Positions 44,249 to 54,500 of a stretch of DNA of 64,000 bases are shown one piece after another (position 1 is the first letter of the stretch; every line of letters starts with the position of its first letter). Below the pieces are notes generated by a model, which had not been told where the DNA came from, ran no database searches, and worked only from the letters and a program-made list of their open reading frames with translations. A program made the position numbers and the translations under genes. Source of the stretch: Cupriavidus sp. WKF15 (GTDB taxonomy: Bacteria > Pseudomonadota > Gammaproteobacteria > Burkholderiales > Burkholderiaceae); NCBI RefSeq assembly GCF_029278605.1, contig NZ_CP119572.1:496001-560000 (forward strand), read 5' to 3'.

Positions 44249-44407
44249 GCCGGAAAGGGAGTATTGGTTGCCCCGTATAATACCCGACCAGACCCGGGTG
44301 CCGGGCGGCCCCCGGGAGGGGCCCCGGTTGCCCCGCAGCCTGTTCCGACGGGGGCTGGCGGCTAGCAGGCAAGCCGCCACCGACGACGTGACTGAAAACC
44401 CGCTCGC
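44249..44407. promoter_or_regulatory. Divergent amgK-lptD promoter region
   Basis: The 159-base gap contains GTATAATAC at 44275-44283, a self-complementary -10 box usable on both strands. No convincing -35 box is present for either direction. The lptD leader of about 120 bases is very GC-rich with complementary GGGGCC blocks. There is no further gene. Confidence 0.35.
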
Positions 44408-46840
44408 ATGACCGAACAACGACGATCACCGAACCAACGAGCCCACAAGCCGCCTGCGCTTCCCGGCCTTTCCCGCCGCACCGGCCGGCTGCCTGCCAGC
44501 GCCCTGCGGCCACTGGTGCTGGCCATGGCCGGCCTGTCGGTGGGTGCGCATGCGCAGATGTCCGGTTCGGCCGTGCCCGACATCGAACAGACCGAGTCTG
44601 TCGTCGAGGCCGCCCCTGAGGCGCCGCTGGCGCCCCCTGTGTCCGGCGAGCTCGTGCCGCGCCTGGCGGAGCCGGCCAAGTCCGGCGAACCCGGCGAGAA
44701 CCCGCCGGCGTTCGTGTCCGGTGACCGGCTGACCGGCTACAACGAGCGTGGCGTGGCGATCGAAGGCAACGCCGAGCTGCGCCGCGGCGGCGCCGTGGTC
44801 AAGGGCGACAAGCTGACCTACGACCAGGATACCGACGAGGCCTTCGCCCACGGCAACGCCCGCGTGTCGCGCGGCGGCGCGCTGGCAGTGGGCCCCGAGG
44901 CGCGCATGAAGGTCGAGGCGAACGAGGGCTACATGCTCTCGCCCGACTACTATTTCCAGCAGACCGGCGGCACGGGCAAGGCCGAACGCATCGATTTCGT
45001 GGACAAGGACCGCAGCGTGATCAAGCGGGCCACCTACACGACCTGTTCGCCGGACAATGCCGACTGGTACTTCAGTGCGCGCCAGCTCGACCTGGACAGC
45101 GACCGCCAGGTCGGCGTGGCCTACGGCGGCGTGCTGCATTTCTTCGACGTGCCGATCGCGGCCGCGCCGGTGTTCAGTTTCCCGCTCACCGACGAGCGCC
45201 GCAGCGGCTTCCTGTCGCCCCTGTTCGGCTACGGCTCGAAATCGGGCCTCGACGTCACGCTGCCGTACTATTTCAACATCGCGCCGAACCGCGACCTGAC
45301 GCTCTATCCGCGCATCATGACGTCGCGCGGCTTTATGCTGGGTGGCGACTACCGGTACCTGGGAGACGGCTATGCAGGCCGGCTGCGCGCGGAGATCCTG
45401 CCGGACGACCGGCAGACCGGGACCAACCGCTGGTCCTATTCGTTCCAGCATAACCAGCGCCTCGCGCAGGGGCTGAACGCCTACCTGAACCTGAACCGCG
45501 TATCGGACGACAAGTATCCGGACGACCTGACGCGCACCGTGGCGCAATCGACCCAGCGGCAATACGTCCAGGAAGGCGGCGTCACATACAACTGGCAGGA
45601 CTTCACGGTACTGGCGCGCGTGCAGAAGTTCCAGACGCTGCTGCCGAGCGGGCCGTCGTACGAGCGCGAGCCACAGCTCAATGGCAAGTACCTTCGGTAC
45701 GACCTTGGCGGCTTCGATGTGCAGGTGGAGGCCGATTACACGCGCTTTCGCATTCCGCTGACGTCGACCGGCTTCCAGCAGCCGCAGGGCGAGCGCATGT
45801 TCGTGCAGCCGACGATCAGCTATCCGATCGTGCGCCCGGGCTGGTATGTGACGCCGAAGGTCATCTTCAACGCGACGCAGTACCAGATGGAGGCGCAAAG
45901 CAACACCCCGACGGCGCAGAACAATCTGTCGCGTACGGTACCGACCTTCAGCTTTGACTCGGGCATGACCTTTGAGCGCAGCGCGCCGGGCATGAGCCGG
46001 CTGTTTGGCGTCAACTACTTGCAGACTCTGGAACCGCGGCTGTTCTACGTCTACACGCCGTTCCGCGACCAGAGCCAGTTCCCGCTCTTCGATACCGTGC
46101 AGTCGGACTTCGGCTATGGCCAGATCTTCTCCGAGAACCCGTTTACCGGCTACGACCGGGTTGCCGACAACAACAAGCTGACCGCGGGCCTGACCACGCG
46201 CCTGATCGAAGCCGATTCCGGCATCGAGCGTTTCCGCGGCACGATCGCACAGCGCTATGACTTCAGCGGGCAGCGCGTGCAGATCAATGGCACGCTGCAG
46301 GATCCGAAGGCCGGCAGCTCGGACCTGCTGGCGGCCACCACCATCCAGCTGTTCCGCGGCTACTACCTCGACGCGGGGATCCAATACAATCCGGATTCGG
46401 AGCACGTCAATTACTCGAACCTGGCCTTCGCCTGGCGTCCCGAGCCGCGCAAGCTGCTCAACATGGGCTACCGCTACCGGCGCGCCACGTCGGTGACGGA
46501 CAATACCGCGATCGACCAGTTCGAGATTTCCGGTCAGTGGCCGATTACCCAGCGCGCGTATGGCATTGGGCGCTTCGCTTTCGACCGGAACGCCAACCAG
46601 ATGGTCGATGCGCTGGCCGGCGTGGAATACGCTGCGGACTGCTGGGTCGGCCGCGTGGTCTACCAGCGCTTCCGCAACACCTCGCAGGGCTATACCGGCC
46701 GCATCTTCCTGCAGGTGGAGTTCCGCGGGCTGTCTAAGATTGGCTCGAATCCGCTGGATATCCTGCGCCTGAATGTTCCTGGGTACGAACCCGTCACCGC
46801 CAAGCCGGTGCCGACGACCCAGTTTGATCACTATGAATGA
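44408..46840 (+). CDS. lptD: LPS-assembly outer membrane protein LptD
   Basis: An 810-residue outer-membrane protein that inserts lipopolysaccharide into the outer leaflet with LptE. A long N-region (about 1-53) with a signal (LVLAMAGLSVGAHA) comes first. The periplasmic LptA-like beta-jellyroll (about 95-230) includes VSGDRLTGYNERGVAIEGNA. The C-terminal 26-strand barrel (about 240-810) contains many aromatic strands. Disulfide Cys are few: one in TYTTCSPDNADWY and one in EYAADCWVGRVVYQRF, the conserved barrel position. surA, its chaperone, follows after 9 bases. Length is normal for the group. Confidence 0.96.
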   Translation: MTEQRRSPNQRAHKPPALPGLSRRTGRLPASALRPLVLAMAGLSVGAHAQMSGSAVPDIEQTESVVEAAPEAPLAPPVSGELVPRLAEPAKSGEPGENPPAFVSGDRLTGYNERGVAIEGNAELRRGGAVVKGDKLTYDQDTDEAFAHGNARVSRGGALAVGPEARMKVEANEGYMLSPDYYFQQTGGTGKAERIDFVDKDRSVIKRATYTTCSPDNADWYFSARQLDLDSDRQVGVAYGGVLHFFDVPIAAAPVFSFPLTDERRSGFLSPLFGYGSKSGLDVTLPYYFNIAPNRDLTLYPRIMTSRGFMLGGDYRYLGDGYAGRLRAEILPDDRQTGTNRWSYSFQHNQRLAQGLNAYLNLNRVSDDKYPDDLTRTVAQSTQRQYVQEGGVTYNWQDFTVLARVQKFQTLLPSGPSYEREPQLNGKYLRYDLGGFDVQVEADYTRFRIPLTSTGFQQPQGERMFVQPTISYPIVRPGWYVTPKVIFNATQYQMEAQSNTPTAQNNLSRTVPTFSFDSGMTFERSAPGMSRLFGVNYLQTLEPRLFYVYTPFRDQSQFPLFDTVQSDFGYGQIFSENPFTGYDRVADNNKLTAGLTTRLIEADSGIERFRGTIAQRYDFSGQRVQINGTLQDPKAGSSDLLAATTIQLFRGYYLDAGIQYNPDSEHVNYSNLAFAWRPEPRKLLNMGYRYRRATSVTDNTAIDQFEISGQWPITQRAYGIGRFAFDRNANQMVDALAGVEYAADCWVGRVVYQRFRNTSQGYTGRIFLQVEFRGLSKIGSNPLDILRLNVPGYEPVTAKPVPTTQFDHYE

Positions 46841-46849
46841 CGGATTACG

Positions 46850-48334
46850 ATGAAACGTCAAGAATTTGCCGTGTTTTCCCTGGTGTTGTCGCCGTGGCGC
46901 CGCGTGCTGCTGTCGGCCGTGCTGGCTGCCGTGGCAGGACCTGCCCTGGCGCAGCTCAAGGCGCCTTCGCAAGCGCCGCGCACCACTGGCATCTTCGTGC
47001 CGCAGGCCTCGGACGTGGCCGTCCCGTCCAGCCAGCCGCAGCTTGGCGTGCCGCAACCGAGCAGCGGCAAGCGTTCACAGCTCGTCGATGAAGTCGTCGC
47101 GGTGGTCAACAACAGCGTGATCACGCGCCGCGAACTGCTCGACCGCGCCGACGAGATCGAGAGCCAGCTTCGTGCCGCCAACCGCCCGGCGCCGCCGCGC
47201 GCGGACCTGCTCGGCGAGGTGCTCGAGCGCCTGGTGATGGAGCGCGTGCAGACCCAGGCCGCGCAGGACGCCGGCATCAAGGTGACCGACCAGGAACTGG
47301 ACCGCGCGATCGAATCGGTCGCGCAGCAGAACCGCCTGAGCGCCACCGAGCTGCGCCGCCGCGTCGAATCCAGCGGCATGACCTGGACCAAGTATCGGGA
47401 CGAGCTGCGCAAGCAGGTGCAGGTGATCCGCCTGCGCGAGCGTGAAGTGGACTCGAAGGTACAGGTGTATGACGGCGAGATCGACAACTACCTTGCGGCG
47501 CGCGGCGGCCAGGGCGCAGCGACCGGGCCGACCGAGTTCAACGTCGCGCAGATCCTCGTGCGCGTGCCGGAAGATGCCTCCGACGCGCAGAAGCAGGCGC
47601 TGAAGACCAAGGCAGAAGGACTGCTCAAGCAGGCGCAGGGCGGTGCCGATTTCGCCCAGCTGGCGCAGTCGAATTCGGAGGGGCCTGAGGCGGCCCAGGG
47701 TGGCGCCATGGGCTTTCGCGAGATCGGCCGTCTGCCCGCCGTCTTCGCCAATGCCGTGGTCGATCTGCAGCCAGGCGCCGTGGCGCCGGAAGTGGTGGAA
47801 AGCGCCAACGGCTTCCACATCCTGAAGCTGGCCGCCAAGCGTGTGGCGCCTGCGGCCGCAACCCCCAACCCGGCCGCGGCCTCGCGCATTACGCAGACCC
47901 AGGTCCGCCACATCCTGATCCGCACCGGCCCGAACATGCCGGAAGCCGAGGCCCGCCGCCAGCTCGGCACGCTGCGCGACCGCATTACGCACGGCGGTGA
48001 CTTTGCCGACGCCGCCAAGCGCTTCTCTCAGGACGGCTCGGCCCAGGCCGGCGGCGACCTTGGCTGGGTATCGCCGGGCGAACTGGTGCCGGAATTCGAG
48101 CAGGCCATGAACCGGCTGCGCCCCGGCGAAATTTCGGAGCCGGTGGTGACGCAGTTCGGCGTGCACCTGATCCAGGTGCAGAACCGCCGCGAAACCGAGA
48201 TGGCGCCCGAGAAGCAGCGCGACTTCGCGCGTGCCGAAATCCGCGAACAGAAGCTGCGCGCGGCCTATGATGACTGGGTGCGCCAGTTGCGTTCGCAGGC
48301 GTACGTCGAATACCGCGTCAACCGACAGCGCTGA
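46850..48334 (+). CDS. surA: Periplasmic chaperone/peptidyl-prolyl isomerase SurA
   Basis: 494 residues. A signal sequence (about 1-35, ending PALAQ) and a low-complexity segment come first. The chaperone N-domain (about 75-200) with [20 protein letters not shown] follows. Two parvulin domains come next: the first begins [17 protein letters not shown] and has [19 protein letters not shown], and the second begins [18 protein letters not shown] and has [20 protein letters not shown]. The second is usually the active one. It escorts LptD and porins across the periplasm. Confidence 0.96.
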   Translation: MKRQEFAVFSLVLSPWRRVLLSAVLAAVAGPALAQLKAPSQAPRTTGIFVPQASDVAVPSSQPQLGVPQPSSGKRSQLVDEVVAVVNNSVITRRELLDRADEIESQLRAANRPAPPRADLLGEVLERLVMERVQTQAAQDAGIKVTDQELDRAIESVAQQNRLSATELRRRVESSGMTWTKYRDELRKQVQVIRLREREVDSKVQVYDGEIDNYLAARGGQGAATGPTEFNVAQILVRVPEDASDAQKQALKTKAEGLLKQAQGGADFAQLAQSNSEGPEAAQGGAMGFREIGRLPAVFANAVVDLQPGAVAPEVVESANGFHILKLAAKRVAPAAATPNPAAASRITQTQVRHILIRTGPNMPEAEARRQLGTLRDRITHGGDFADAAKRFSQDGSAQAGGDLGWVSPGELVPEFEQAMNRLRPGEISEPVVTQFGVHLIQVQNRRETEMAPEKQRDFARAEIREQKLRAAYDDWVRQLRSQAYVEYRVNRQR

Positions 48335-48356
48335 GGCCCCGCCGCACGATCCCGAC

Positions 48357-49400
48357 ATGCCCGACCCGCTTGCGCTAGCCATCTCGACCGGCGAACCCGC
48401 CGGTATCGGCCCCGACATCACCATCGGGGCGCTGTTGCAGCTCGCGGGCGAGAATGGGCACTGCCGCTACCATGTGCTCGGCGATGCGCACCTGCTGGCA
48501 TCGCGCGCCGCCGCACTTGGCGTGGCGCATGCCTGGGAGCGCCGCGTTGCCGAGGGCGATGTCGTCATTCACCACGTACCGCTGGCGGTTGCGTGCGAGC
48601 CGGGCCGGCTGGATGCGCGCAACGGCCCCTATGTGCTGTCGATGCTCGATGCCGCGATTGCCGGCTGCCGGTCCCATCCTGGAACGCCCGCGCGTTTCGC
48701 GGCCATGGTCACGGCTCCTGTGCAGAAGAGCACGATCAACGATGCCGGCGTGCCGTTCACCGGCCATACCGAATACCTTGCCGAGGCGGCCGGCGTGCCG
48801 CGCGTGGTGATGATGCTGGCCGGCCCCCAGCCGGCGCATGCCAACGCCATGCTGCGCGTGGCGCTGGCCACGACGCACCTGCCGCTGCGTGCGGTGCCCG
48901 ATGCCCTGACAGTGCCGCTGCTGCTGCAGACGCTGTCGATCATCGACGCTGACCTGCGCCGCTGGTTCGGCATTGCGCGGCCGCGTATCCTGGTGACCGG
49001 CCTCAATCCTCATGCCGGGGAGAGCGGCCACATGGGCCGCGAGGAAATCGACATCATCGAACCCGCGCTGGCGCTGGCGCAAGATGCCGGCATCGACGCG
49101 CGCGGCCCATACCCTGCCGACACGCTGTTCCAGCCGCGCCACCTGCGCGACGCCGACTGCGTACTGGCGATGTACCATGACCAGGGACTGGCGCCCCTGA
49201 AGTACGGCACGTTCGGGCACGGCGTGAACATCACGCTGGGCCTGCCCTTTATCCGCACCTCGGTCGACCACGGCACCGCGCTCGACCTGGCCGCCAGCGG
49301 CCAGGCCGAACACGGCAGCATGATCGAGGCCATCCGCAGTGCGGTCACCATGGCCGGGCATGCCAACGGCGTGCATGCAACGGCCAGGCCGACGCACTAG
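48357..49400 (+). CDS. pdxA: 4-hydroxythreonine-4-phosphate dehydrogenase
   Basis: A 347-residue dehydrogenase of vitamin B6 synthesis. The start ATG at 48357 begins [20 protein letters not shown], as the family requires; the upstream frame overlaps surA. Metal His are in [31 protein letters not shown] and [12 protein letters not shown]. The C-terminal [20 protein letters not shown] is also typical. It sits in the usual surA-pdxA-rsmA order. Confidence 0.96.
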   Translation: MPDPLALAISTGEPAGIGPDITIGALLQLAGENGHCRYHVLGDAHLLASRAAALGVAHAWERRVAEGDVVIHHVPLAVACEPGRLDARNGPYVLSMLDAAIAGCRSHPGTPARFAAMVTAPVQKSTINDAGVPFTGHTEYLAEAAGVPRVVMMLAGPQPAHANAMLRVALATTHLPLRAVPDALTVPLLLQTLSIIDADLRRWFGIARPRILVTGLNPHAGESGHMGREEIDIIEPALALAQDAGIDARGPYPADTLFQPRHLRDADCVLAMYHDQGLAPLKYGTFGHGVNITLGLPFIRTSVDHGTALDLAASGQAEHGSMIEAIRSAVTMAGHANGVHATARPTH

Positions 49401-49414
49401 TGGTGTATTCCTCC

Positions 49415-50251
49415 ATGCGTTCAAACATGCACCAGGGCCACGTGGCCCGCAAGCGATTCGGCCAGAACTTCCTGGTCGACGAATCCGTCATCCACGGCAT
49501 CGTCAATGCCATCAATCCGCTGCCTGACGATGTGCTCGTGGAGATCGGCCCCGGCCTGGGCGCGCTGACCGATCCGCTGCTCGAGCGCCTGCCGCAGATG
49601 CAGGTGGTCGAACTGGACCGCGACCTGGTCGAGCGGCTGCGGCGCCGCTACGGCGACCGTCTGGAGATCCATGCCGGCGACGCGCTGGCCTTCGATTTTG
49701 GCCGGTTGCAGGTGCCAGGGCGCCCGCTGCGCATCGTCGGCAACCTGCCGTACAACATTTCGAGCCCGCTGCTGTTCCACCTGATGGAGTATGCCGACCA
49801 CGTGCGCGACCAGCATTTCATGCTGCAGAAGGAAGTGGTCGACCGCATGGTGGCCGAACCCGGCAGCAAGGCCTTCGGACGCCTGTCGATCATGCTCCAG
49901 GTGCGCTACCACATGGAGCACGTGCTCGACGTGCCGCCGGGCTCTTTCAATCCGCCGCCCAAGGTCGATTCCGCCGTGGTTCGCATGATCCCGTGGCCGC
50001 GCTCGCAAGACGGCCGGCTGCGCTCGCCGCATGCCGATTGCGACATCACCGTGCTCGGCGACCTGGTCACCGCCGCGTTCTCGCAGCGGCGCAAGGTGCT
50101 GCGCAATACGCTATCGTTCCTGCGCGACCAGGTCGACTTCGAGGCGATCGGCTTTGACCTGGGCCGCCGCGCCGAAGAGGTGCCCGTCGGCGAATACGTC
50201 GAACTGGCGCGCCGCCTTGGCGGTGCCGCCTCCGACAGGCCGGCCGCCTGA
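49415..50251 (+). CDS. rsmA: 16S rRNA dimethyladenosine methyltransferase
   Basis: About 278 residues (KsgA). It dimethylates two adjacent adenines near the 3' end of 16S rRNA. It has [20 protein letters not shown], motif [18 protein letters not shown] and motif [18 protein letters not shown] favour the ATG at 49415 ([16 protein letters not shown]). A GTG at 49400 overlapping the pdxA stop and an ATG at 49427 are alternatives; no clear ribosome site separates them, suggesting coupling to pdxA. Confidence 0.94.
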   Translation: MRSNMHQGHVARKRFGQNFLVDESVIHGIVNAINPLPDDVLVEIGPGLGALTDPLLERLPQMQVVELDRDLVERLRRRYGDRLEIHAGDALAFDFGRLQVPGRPLRIVGNLPYNISSPLLFHLMEYADHVRDQHFMLQKEVVDRMVAEPGSKAFGRLSIMLQVRYHMEHVLDVPPGSFNPPPKVDSAVVRMIPWPRSQDGRLRSPHADCDITVLGDLVTAAFSQRRKVLRNTLSFLRDQVDFEAIGFDLGRRAEEVPVGEYVELARRLGGAASDRPAA

Positions 50252-50295
50252 AGGCACAGACCGCTTACATCCCGAAATTTCCGCGAATTTCCGCA

Positions 50296-51327
50296 ATGAC
50301 AGCCAACACGCAAACCAACAAGCGACCGGTCATCCTGACCGGCGATCGTCCCACCGGCCCGCTGCACCTCGGCCACTACGTTGGCTCGCTCAAGACGCGC
50401 GTGCAGTTGCAGGACACGCATGAGCAGTACCTGCTGCTGGCCGACACGCAGGCCATGACCGACAACGCGCACGATCCCGACAAGGTGCGCCGCAACGTGC
50501 TCGAGGTCGCGCTGGACTACCTGGCCGTCGGCATCGACCCGACCAAGACGACCATCACCGTGCAGTCGTACCTGCCGGCGCTGGCCGAGCTGACGCTGAT
50601 GTACCTGAACTTCGTCACGGTATCGCGCCTGGAGCGCAACCCGACCATCAAGGAAGAGATCCAGGCGCGCGGCTTCGGCCGCGACATCCCGGCCGGCTTC
50701 ATGTGCTATCCGGCGGCCCAGGCGGCGGATATCACCGCCTTCAAGGCCGACATCGTGCCGGTTGGTGAAGACCAGGCCCCGCTGATCGAGCAGACCAACG
50801 AGATCGTGCGCCGCATCAACCACCAGGTTGGACGCGACGTGCTGAAGGAATGCCAGGCGCTGATCCCGAAGTTCGGACGCCTGCCCGGTGTCGACGGCAA
50901 GGCCAAGATGAGCAAGTCGCAGGGCAATGCCATCGCGCTGGGCGCCAGCCCCGAGCAGGTCAAGGCGGCCGTGCACAGCATGTACACCGACCCGAACCAC
51001 CTGAAGGTTTCCGATCCGGGCCAGGTCGAGGGCAATATGGTGTTCACCTACCTCGATGCCTTCGACCCGAATGTGGTGGAAGTCGAAGAGCTCAAGGCGC
51101 ACTACCGCCGTGGCGGGCTGGGCGACATGGTGCTCAAGCGCCGCGTCGAAAGCGTGCTGAACGACCTGCTGGGCCCGATCCGTGAGCGCCGCGAGCAGCT
51201 CGCCAAGGACCCGGACTATGTGTTTGATCTGCTGCGTGAGGGCACCAATCGGGCCAAGGCCATCACCCAGCAGACGCTGGAGGAAGTGCGCGAGGCGCTG
51301 GGCATGTTCTCGTTCGGCAGCCGTTGA
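50296..51327 (+). CDS. trpS: Tryptophanyl-tRNA synthetase
   Basis: A 343-residue class I synthetase. The HIGH-type motif is HLGH at residues 24-27 (RPTGPLHLGHYVGS) and KMSKS at 205-208 region (AKMSKSQGN). A central EEIQARGFGRDIPAGFMCYP segment marks the sub-branch common in this family. It charges tRNA-Trp. It follows rsmA by 44 bases on the same strand and is closed by a strong terminator. Confidence 0.95.
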   Translation: MTANTQTNKRPVILTGDRPTGPLHLGHYVGSLKTRVQLQDTHEQYLLLADTQAMTDNAHDPDKVRRNVLEVALDYLAVGIDPTKTTITVQSYLPALAELTLMYLNFVTVSRLERNPTIKEEIQARGFGRDIPAGFMCYPAAQAADITAFKADIVPVGEDQAPLIEQTNEIVRRINHQVGRDVLKECQALIPKFGRLPGVDGKAKMSKSQGNAIALGASPEQVKAAVHSMYTDPNHLKVSDPGQVEGNMVFTYLDAFDPNVVEVEELKAHYRRGGLGDMVLKRRVESVLNDLLGPIRERREQLAKDPDYVFDLLREGTNRAKAITQQTLEEVREALGMFSFGSR

Positions 51328-51354
51328 AGATTGCCGGGGCCGGCAGCGGCTCGA

Positions 51355-51388
51355 CAAAAAAACGCGCGGATTCACCGCGCGTTTTTTT
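51355..51388. terminator. Bidirectional terminator after trpS
   Basis: AAAAAAACGCGCGG pairs perfectly with CCGCGCGTTTTTTT around a 5-base loop. It serves trpS and the convergent transporter gene. Confidence 0.92.
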
Positions 51389-51410
51389 ATGGTTCGGCGG
51401 ATTGCGACCG

Positions 51411-52316
51411 TCAGCCCCGCCGATTAACCAGCACGATGCCAACCAGCACCAGCAGCGCGGCCACGGCAAAGCGCGGCCCCACCGCATCCTGCATCAGCAC
51501 CACGCCGAAGGCGACGCCGAACAGCGGCGTCAGGAACGAAAATACGGAAAGCCGGGAGGCAAGATACCGGCGCAGCAGCCAGAACCACGCCAGGTAGCTG
51601 GCAAACGCGATCAGCACCGACTGGTAGAACAGGCTGGCCAGCACCGCGCCGTTGAGCTGCACACCGTCCGCCTGGCCGCCCATCAGCGCCATGGCCAGCA
51701 GCAGCACGCCGGACACCGCGAGCTGGTAGAGCAGGGTCTTGCTGGCCGGGGCGCTGGCCAGCGGCGTCGCACGCACGACCACGGTGGTCGCGGCCCACAG
51801 CAGGCCGGCCACCACGCCCAGCGCGTCGCCGGCCAGCGTGCTGCCATGCGCGGACGTTGCCGTCATGCCGTCCGCAAAGGCCAGCACCATGCCGCAGAAG
51901 GCCAGCACGACGCCCAACCATTGGGCCCGCTGCAGTCGCTCGCCGGCAACGGCAAAATGCAGGCCGATCGCCGTGAAGATCGGCGCGGTGTACAGGAACA
52001 CCGCCATGCGCGATGCCGTGGTGTGGCCGAGCCCGACGAAGATGCAGAAAAATTCGGCGCCGAACAGCAGCCCCGCCAGCAGGCCCGCGCCAAGCGTGCC
52101 GTCGCGCTGCCAGATCGGCGTGCCGCGCCAGGCGGCAAAGCCGAACACCAGCAGCGCCGCAATGGCCGAGCGCACGCCCGCCTGCAGCACCGCGCCCATC
52201 AGCGGCGCGGTCAGCTTGATCACGACCTGCTGCAGCCCCCAGGCAGCGCACAGCACCACCATCAGGCCGACGGCGGCGCCATCGAGCGGGCGCCGGCTCA
52301 GGGTTTGCGCGTCCAT
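51411..52316 (-). CDS. EamA/DMT family transporter
   Basis: A 301-residue inner-membrane protein with ten predicted helices arranged as two EamA repeats. The first repeat opens GAAVGLMVVLCAAWGLQQVV and the second GDALGVVAGLLWAATTVVVR; the conserved late segment reads FSFLTPLFGVAFGVVLMQDA. Such proteins export metabolites or amino acids; the substrate cannot be told. The gene is followed by the trpS-side bidirectional terminator and preceded, 11 bases upstream, by gloA on the same strand. Confidence 0.92.
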   Translation of the reverse strand: MDAQTLSRRPLDGAAVGLMVVLCAAWGLQQVVIKLTAPLMGAVLQAGVRSAIAALLVFGFAAWRGTPIWQRDGTLGAGLLAGLLFGAEFFCIFVGLGHTTASRMAVFLYTAPIFTAIGLHFAVAGERLQRAQWLGVVLAFCGMVLAFADGMTATSAHGSTLAGDALGVVAGLLWAATTVVVRATPLASAPASKTLLYQLAVSGVLLLAMALMGGQADGVQLNGAVLASLFYQSVLIAFASYLAWFWLLRRYLASRLSVFSFLTPLFGVAFGVVLMQDAVGPRFAVAALLVLVGIVLVNRRG

Positions 52317-52327
52317 GCCGGGCGCGC

Positions 52328-52735
52328 TCAGGGACGGCCGGCGTCGCGCGTGGAATGGCGCTCGATCAGTTCGATCTTGTAGCCGTCCGGGTCCTCGACA
52401 AATGCAATCACGGTAGTGCCGCCCTTGACCGGGCCGGCTTCGCGGGTGACCTTGCCACCTGCCTCGCGGATGCGGTCGCAGGCCGCGGCGGCGTTGTCGG
52501 TCTCCAGCGCGATATGGCCGTAGGCGCTGCCCAGGTCGTACTTGTCGACGCCGTAGTTGTAGGTCAGTTCCAGCACCGCGGTCTCGCTCTCCGGGCCATA
52601 GCCGACGAAGGCCAGGCGGTACTTGTACTCCGGGTTGTCGCTTTCGCGCAGCAGCTGCATGCCGAGCACGCGGGTGTAGAAATCAATCGAGCGCTGCAGG
52701 TCGCCGACGCGCAGCATGGTATGGAGGAGTCGCAT
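52328..52735 (-). CDS. gloA: Lactoylglutathione lyase (glyoxalase I)
   Basis: A 135-residue vicinal-oxygen-chelate enzyme that converts the methylglyoxal-glutathione adduct to lactoylglutathione. Metal ligands are visible: His5 ([10 protein letters not shown]), Glu in [10 protein letters not shown], His in [10 protein letters not shown] and Glu in [10 protein letters not shown]. It is the nickel-type short form. The context with the DMT transporter has no obvious meaning. Confidence 0.95.
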   Translation of the reverse strand: MRLLHTMLRVGDLQRSIDFYTRVLGMQLLRESDNPEYKYRLAFVGYGPESETAVLELTYNYGVDKYDLGSAYGHIALETDNAAAACDRIREAGGKVTREAGPVKGGTTVIAFVEDPDGYKIELIERHSTRDAGRP

Positions 52736-52840
52736 TTGAGATGCCCTGTGGGTCGTTCTTGGAGGGAATGCGACATTTTAGTGCGTTTGCGTGAAACGCA
52801 CCGGCGAGGCGGGCGGTGCCATCCGCCTCGGGGCAACGGC

Positions 52841-53710
52841 TCAGAACGTCGGCAGCAACTCGGGCGGATGCGCGCGCAACTGCGCGCGTGCGTCGCGGAA
52901 CTCCGGGAAGATCGATTCCACGGTTTCCCAGAAGCGCGGACCGTGGTTCATCTCCTTCAGATGCGCCAGTTCATGCGCCGCGACATAGTCGATCATCGAC
53001 ATCGGGAAGTGCATCAGTCGCCAGTTCAGGCGGATCTTGCCGTCCGCGGTGCAGCTACCCCAGCGCGTGGCGGCCGAGGTCAGCGCAAATCCGGAATGGC
53101 GCACGCCGAGGCGCTCGGCGTAGTGGTCGAGCCGTTGCGGCAGCAGGCGGCGCGCTTGCTGCTGCAGCCAGCCCTGCACGCGGTCCTTGATCTGCTGCTC
53201 GTCGGCATGTGCGGGCATGGCCAGGTGGAGCACCCGTGTCTCGCCATTGAACAGCACCGCGCCGATGGGGGACTCCAGGACGAGCGTGATGGTCTGCCCG
53301 AGGAAGGGCAGGGTGGCGCCATCGCGCCACTGCACGGTCGGCAGTACGCGCCGCGTTTCACGCTGGCGCCATTCGCCGAGCTTGCTCAGGATCCAGCGCT
53401 GCTTTTCGACGATGGCGCTCTCGACATCGGCCAGCGTGACCCAGCGCGGCGCGGTGATCGACAGGCCGCGGTCGTCGACCGTGAAGCCGATGGTCCGGCG
53501 CGACGAACGCTTGAGCGTGTAGTGCAGCGTGTGCTCGCCAATCTGGAGCCTGCGGGCGTCCGGTTGCGGCGCGGGCCACCCGCCCGCGGGCGGCTGCGAC
53601 GGTTGTCCCTGCGGCGTCGCGAGCCCCGCTACGATGCCCTCCCCGCTGTCGGCCAGCGGCAGCTCCAGCTGGGCGCCGGGGGCGTCGGGTGCGGGACGCA
53701 GCAAGCTCAT
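52841..53710 (-). CDS. YgjP-like zinc metallopeptidase (DUF45, M48)
   Basis: A 289-residue cytoplasmic protein. The first 60 residues are Pro/Ala-rich. The DUF45 domain follows, with YTLKRSSRRTIGFTVDDRGL, ITAPRWVTLADVESAI and the zinc motif AAHELAHLKEMNHGPRFWET (HE-x-x-H plus a downstream His). SAATRWGSCTADGKIRLNWR is also a family hallmark. Substrates are unknown. Its ATG overlaps the plsC stop by 4 bases, so both genes are coupled. Confidence 0.92.
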   Translation of the reverse strand: MSLLRPAPDAPGAQLELPLADSGEGIVAGLATPQGQPSQPPAGGWPAPQPDARRLQIGEHTLHYTLKRSSRRTIGFTVDDRGLSITAPRWVTLADVESAIVEKQRWILSKLGEWRQRETRRVLPTVQWRDGATLPFLGQTITLVLESPIGAVLFNGETRVLHLAMPAHADEQQIKDRVQGWLQQQARRLLPQRLDHYAERLGVRHSGFALTSAATRWGSCTADGKIRLNWRLMHFPMSMIDYVAAHELAHLKEMNHGPRFWETVESIFPEFRDARAQLRAHPPELLPTF

Positions 53711-54459
53711 GCGGCCTGTCCGTTGGCGTAGCTCTGCGCGTCGATGCGGCGCATGTCGCGCTCGATCCAGTCGCGCACTTCCTGGTTAAGCTGGTCGGCC
53801 GTCTTGTTGGCCGAAGGAATCGACGGCCCGATCGAGATCGTGATCGTGCCTGGGTACTTGAGGAAGGAATTGCGCGGCCACACGCGGCCCGAATTGACGG
53901 CCATGGGAATCACCCACGCCCCGGTTTCCACGGCGAGCCGGGCGCCCCCGCTCTTGTAGCGCGGGTTTGCCAGTCCCGACGGCGTGCGCGTGCCCTCGGG
54001 GAACATGATGATCCACGCGCCCTCGGCCAGGCGTTCGCGGCCCTGGCGCGCGGCGGAGGAGAATGCCTTGGTGCCTTCCTTGCGGTTGATATGCACCATC
54101 TTCAGCATGCCCAGCGCCCAGCCGAAGAACGGCACCAGCAGCAGCTCGCGCTTGAAGACATAGCACAGCGGCTTGGGCATCAGCGCCACATAGGCGATGG
54201 TCTCCCACGCAGACTGGTGCTTGGAGAGCAGCACCACGGGCTTGTCCAGCATGTTGTCCATGTGCTCCCGGCCTTCGATCCGGTAACGGATGCCGCAGAG
54301 CAGGCGTGCCGCGCCAATCGCCAGGCGGGTCCACCCGCGCACGAAATCGAAGCGCCGCGCGGCATTCATGAACGGGAACACGATAAAGCAGGCGCATGCG
54401 TAGGGCGGCGTCAGCACCAGCAGGTACAGCGCAAACAGAAAGGAACGCAAAAAGGTCAT
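53707..54459 (-). CDS. plsC: 1-acyl-glycerol-3-phosphate acyltransferase
   Basis: A 250-residue membrane-bound acyltransferase making phosphatidic acid. One N-terminal membrane helix (about 1-25) precedes motif I LSKHQSAWETI. That motif is the H-x4-E variant of the usual H-x4-D, seen in relatives. Motif III IMFPEGTRTPSG and the Val/Pro motif TGAWVIPMAVNSG follow. It is linked by a 4-base overlap to the metallopeptidase gene downstream and preceded by gmhB. Confidence 0.93.
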   Translation of the reverse strand: MTFLRSFLFALYLLVLTPPYACACFIVFPFMNAARRFDFVRGWTRLAIGAARLLCGIRYRIEGREHMDNMLDKPVVLLSKHQSAWETIAYVALMPKPLCYVFKRELLLVPFFGWALGMLKMVHINRKEGTKAFSSAARQGRERLAEGAWIIMFPEGTRTPSGLANPRYKSGGARLAVETGAWVIPMAVNSGRVWPRNSFLKYPGTITISIGPSIPSANKTADQLNQEVRDWIERDMRRIDAQSYANGQAA

Positions 54460-54500
54460 CGAGGGGCGCTTGATGGGGTCGGCAGTGGGTCAGCTGAGGG

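Noticed and set aside
44426..47056. 876-residue minus-strand frame opposite lptD
   Set aside because: Long antisense frames are normal in GC-rich DNA with strong third-position bias. The composition is His/Arg/Gln-rich without domains, and lptD is certain on the other strand.
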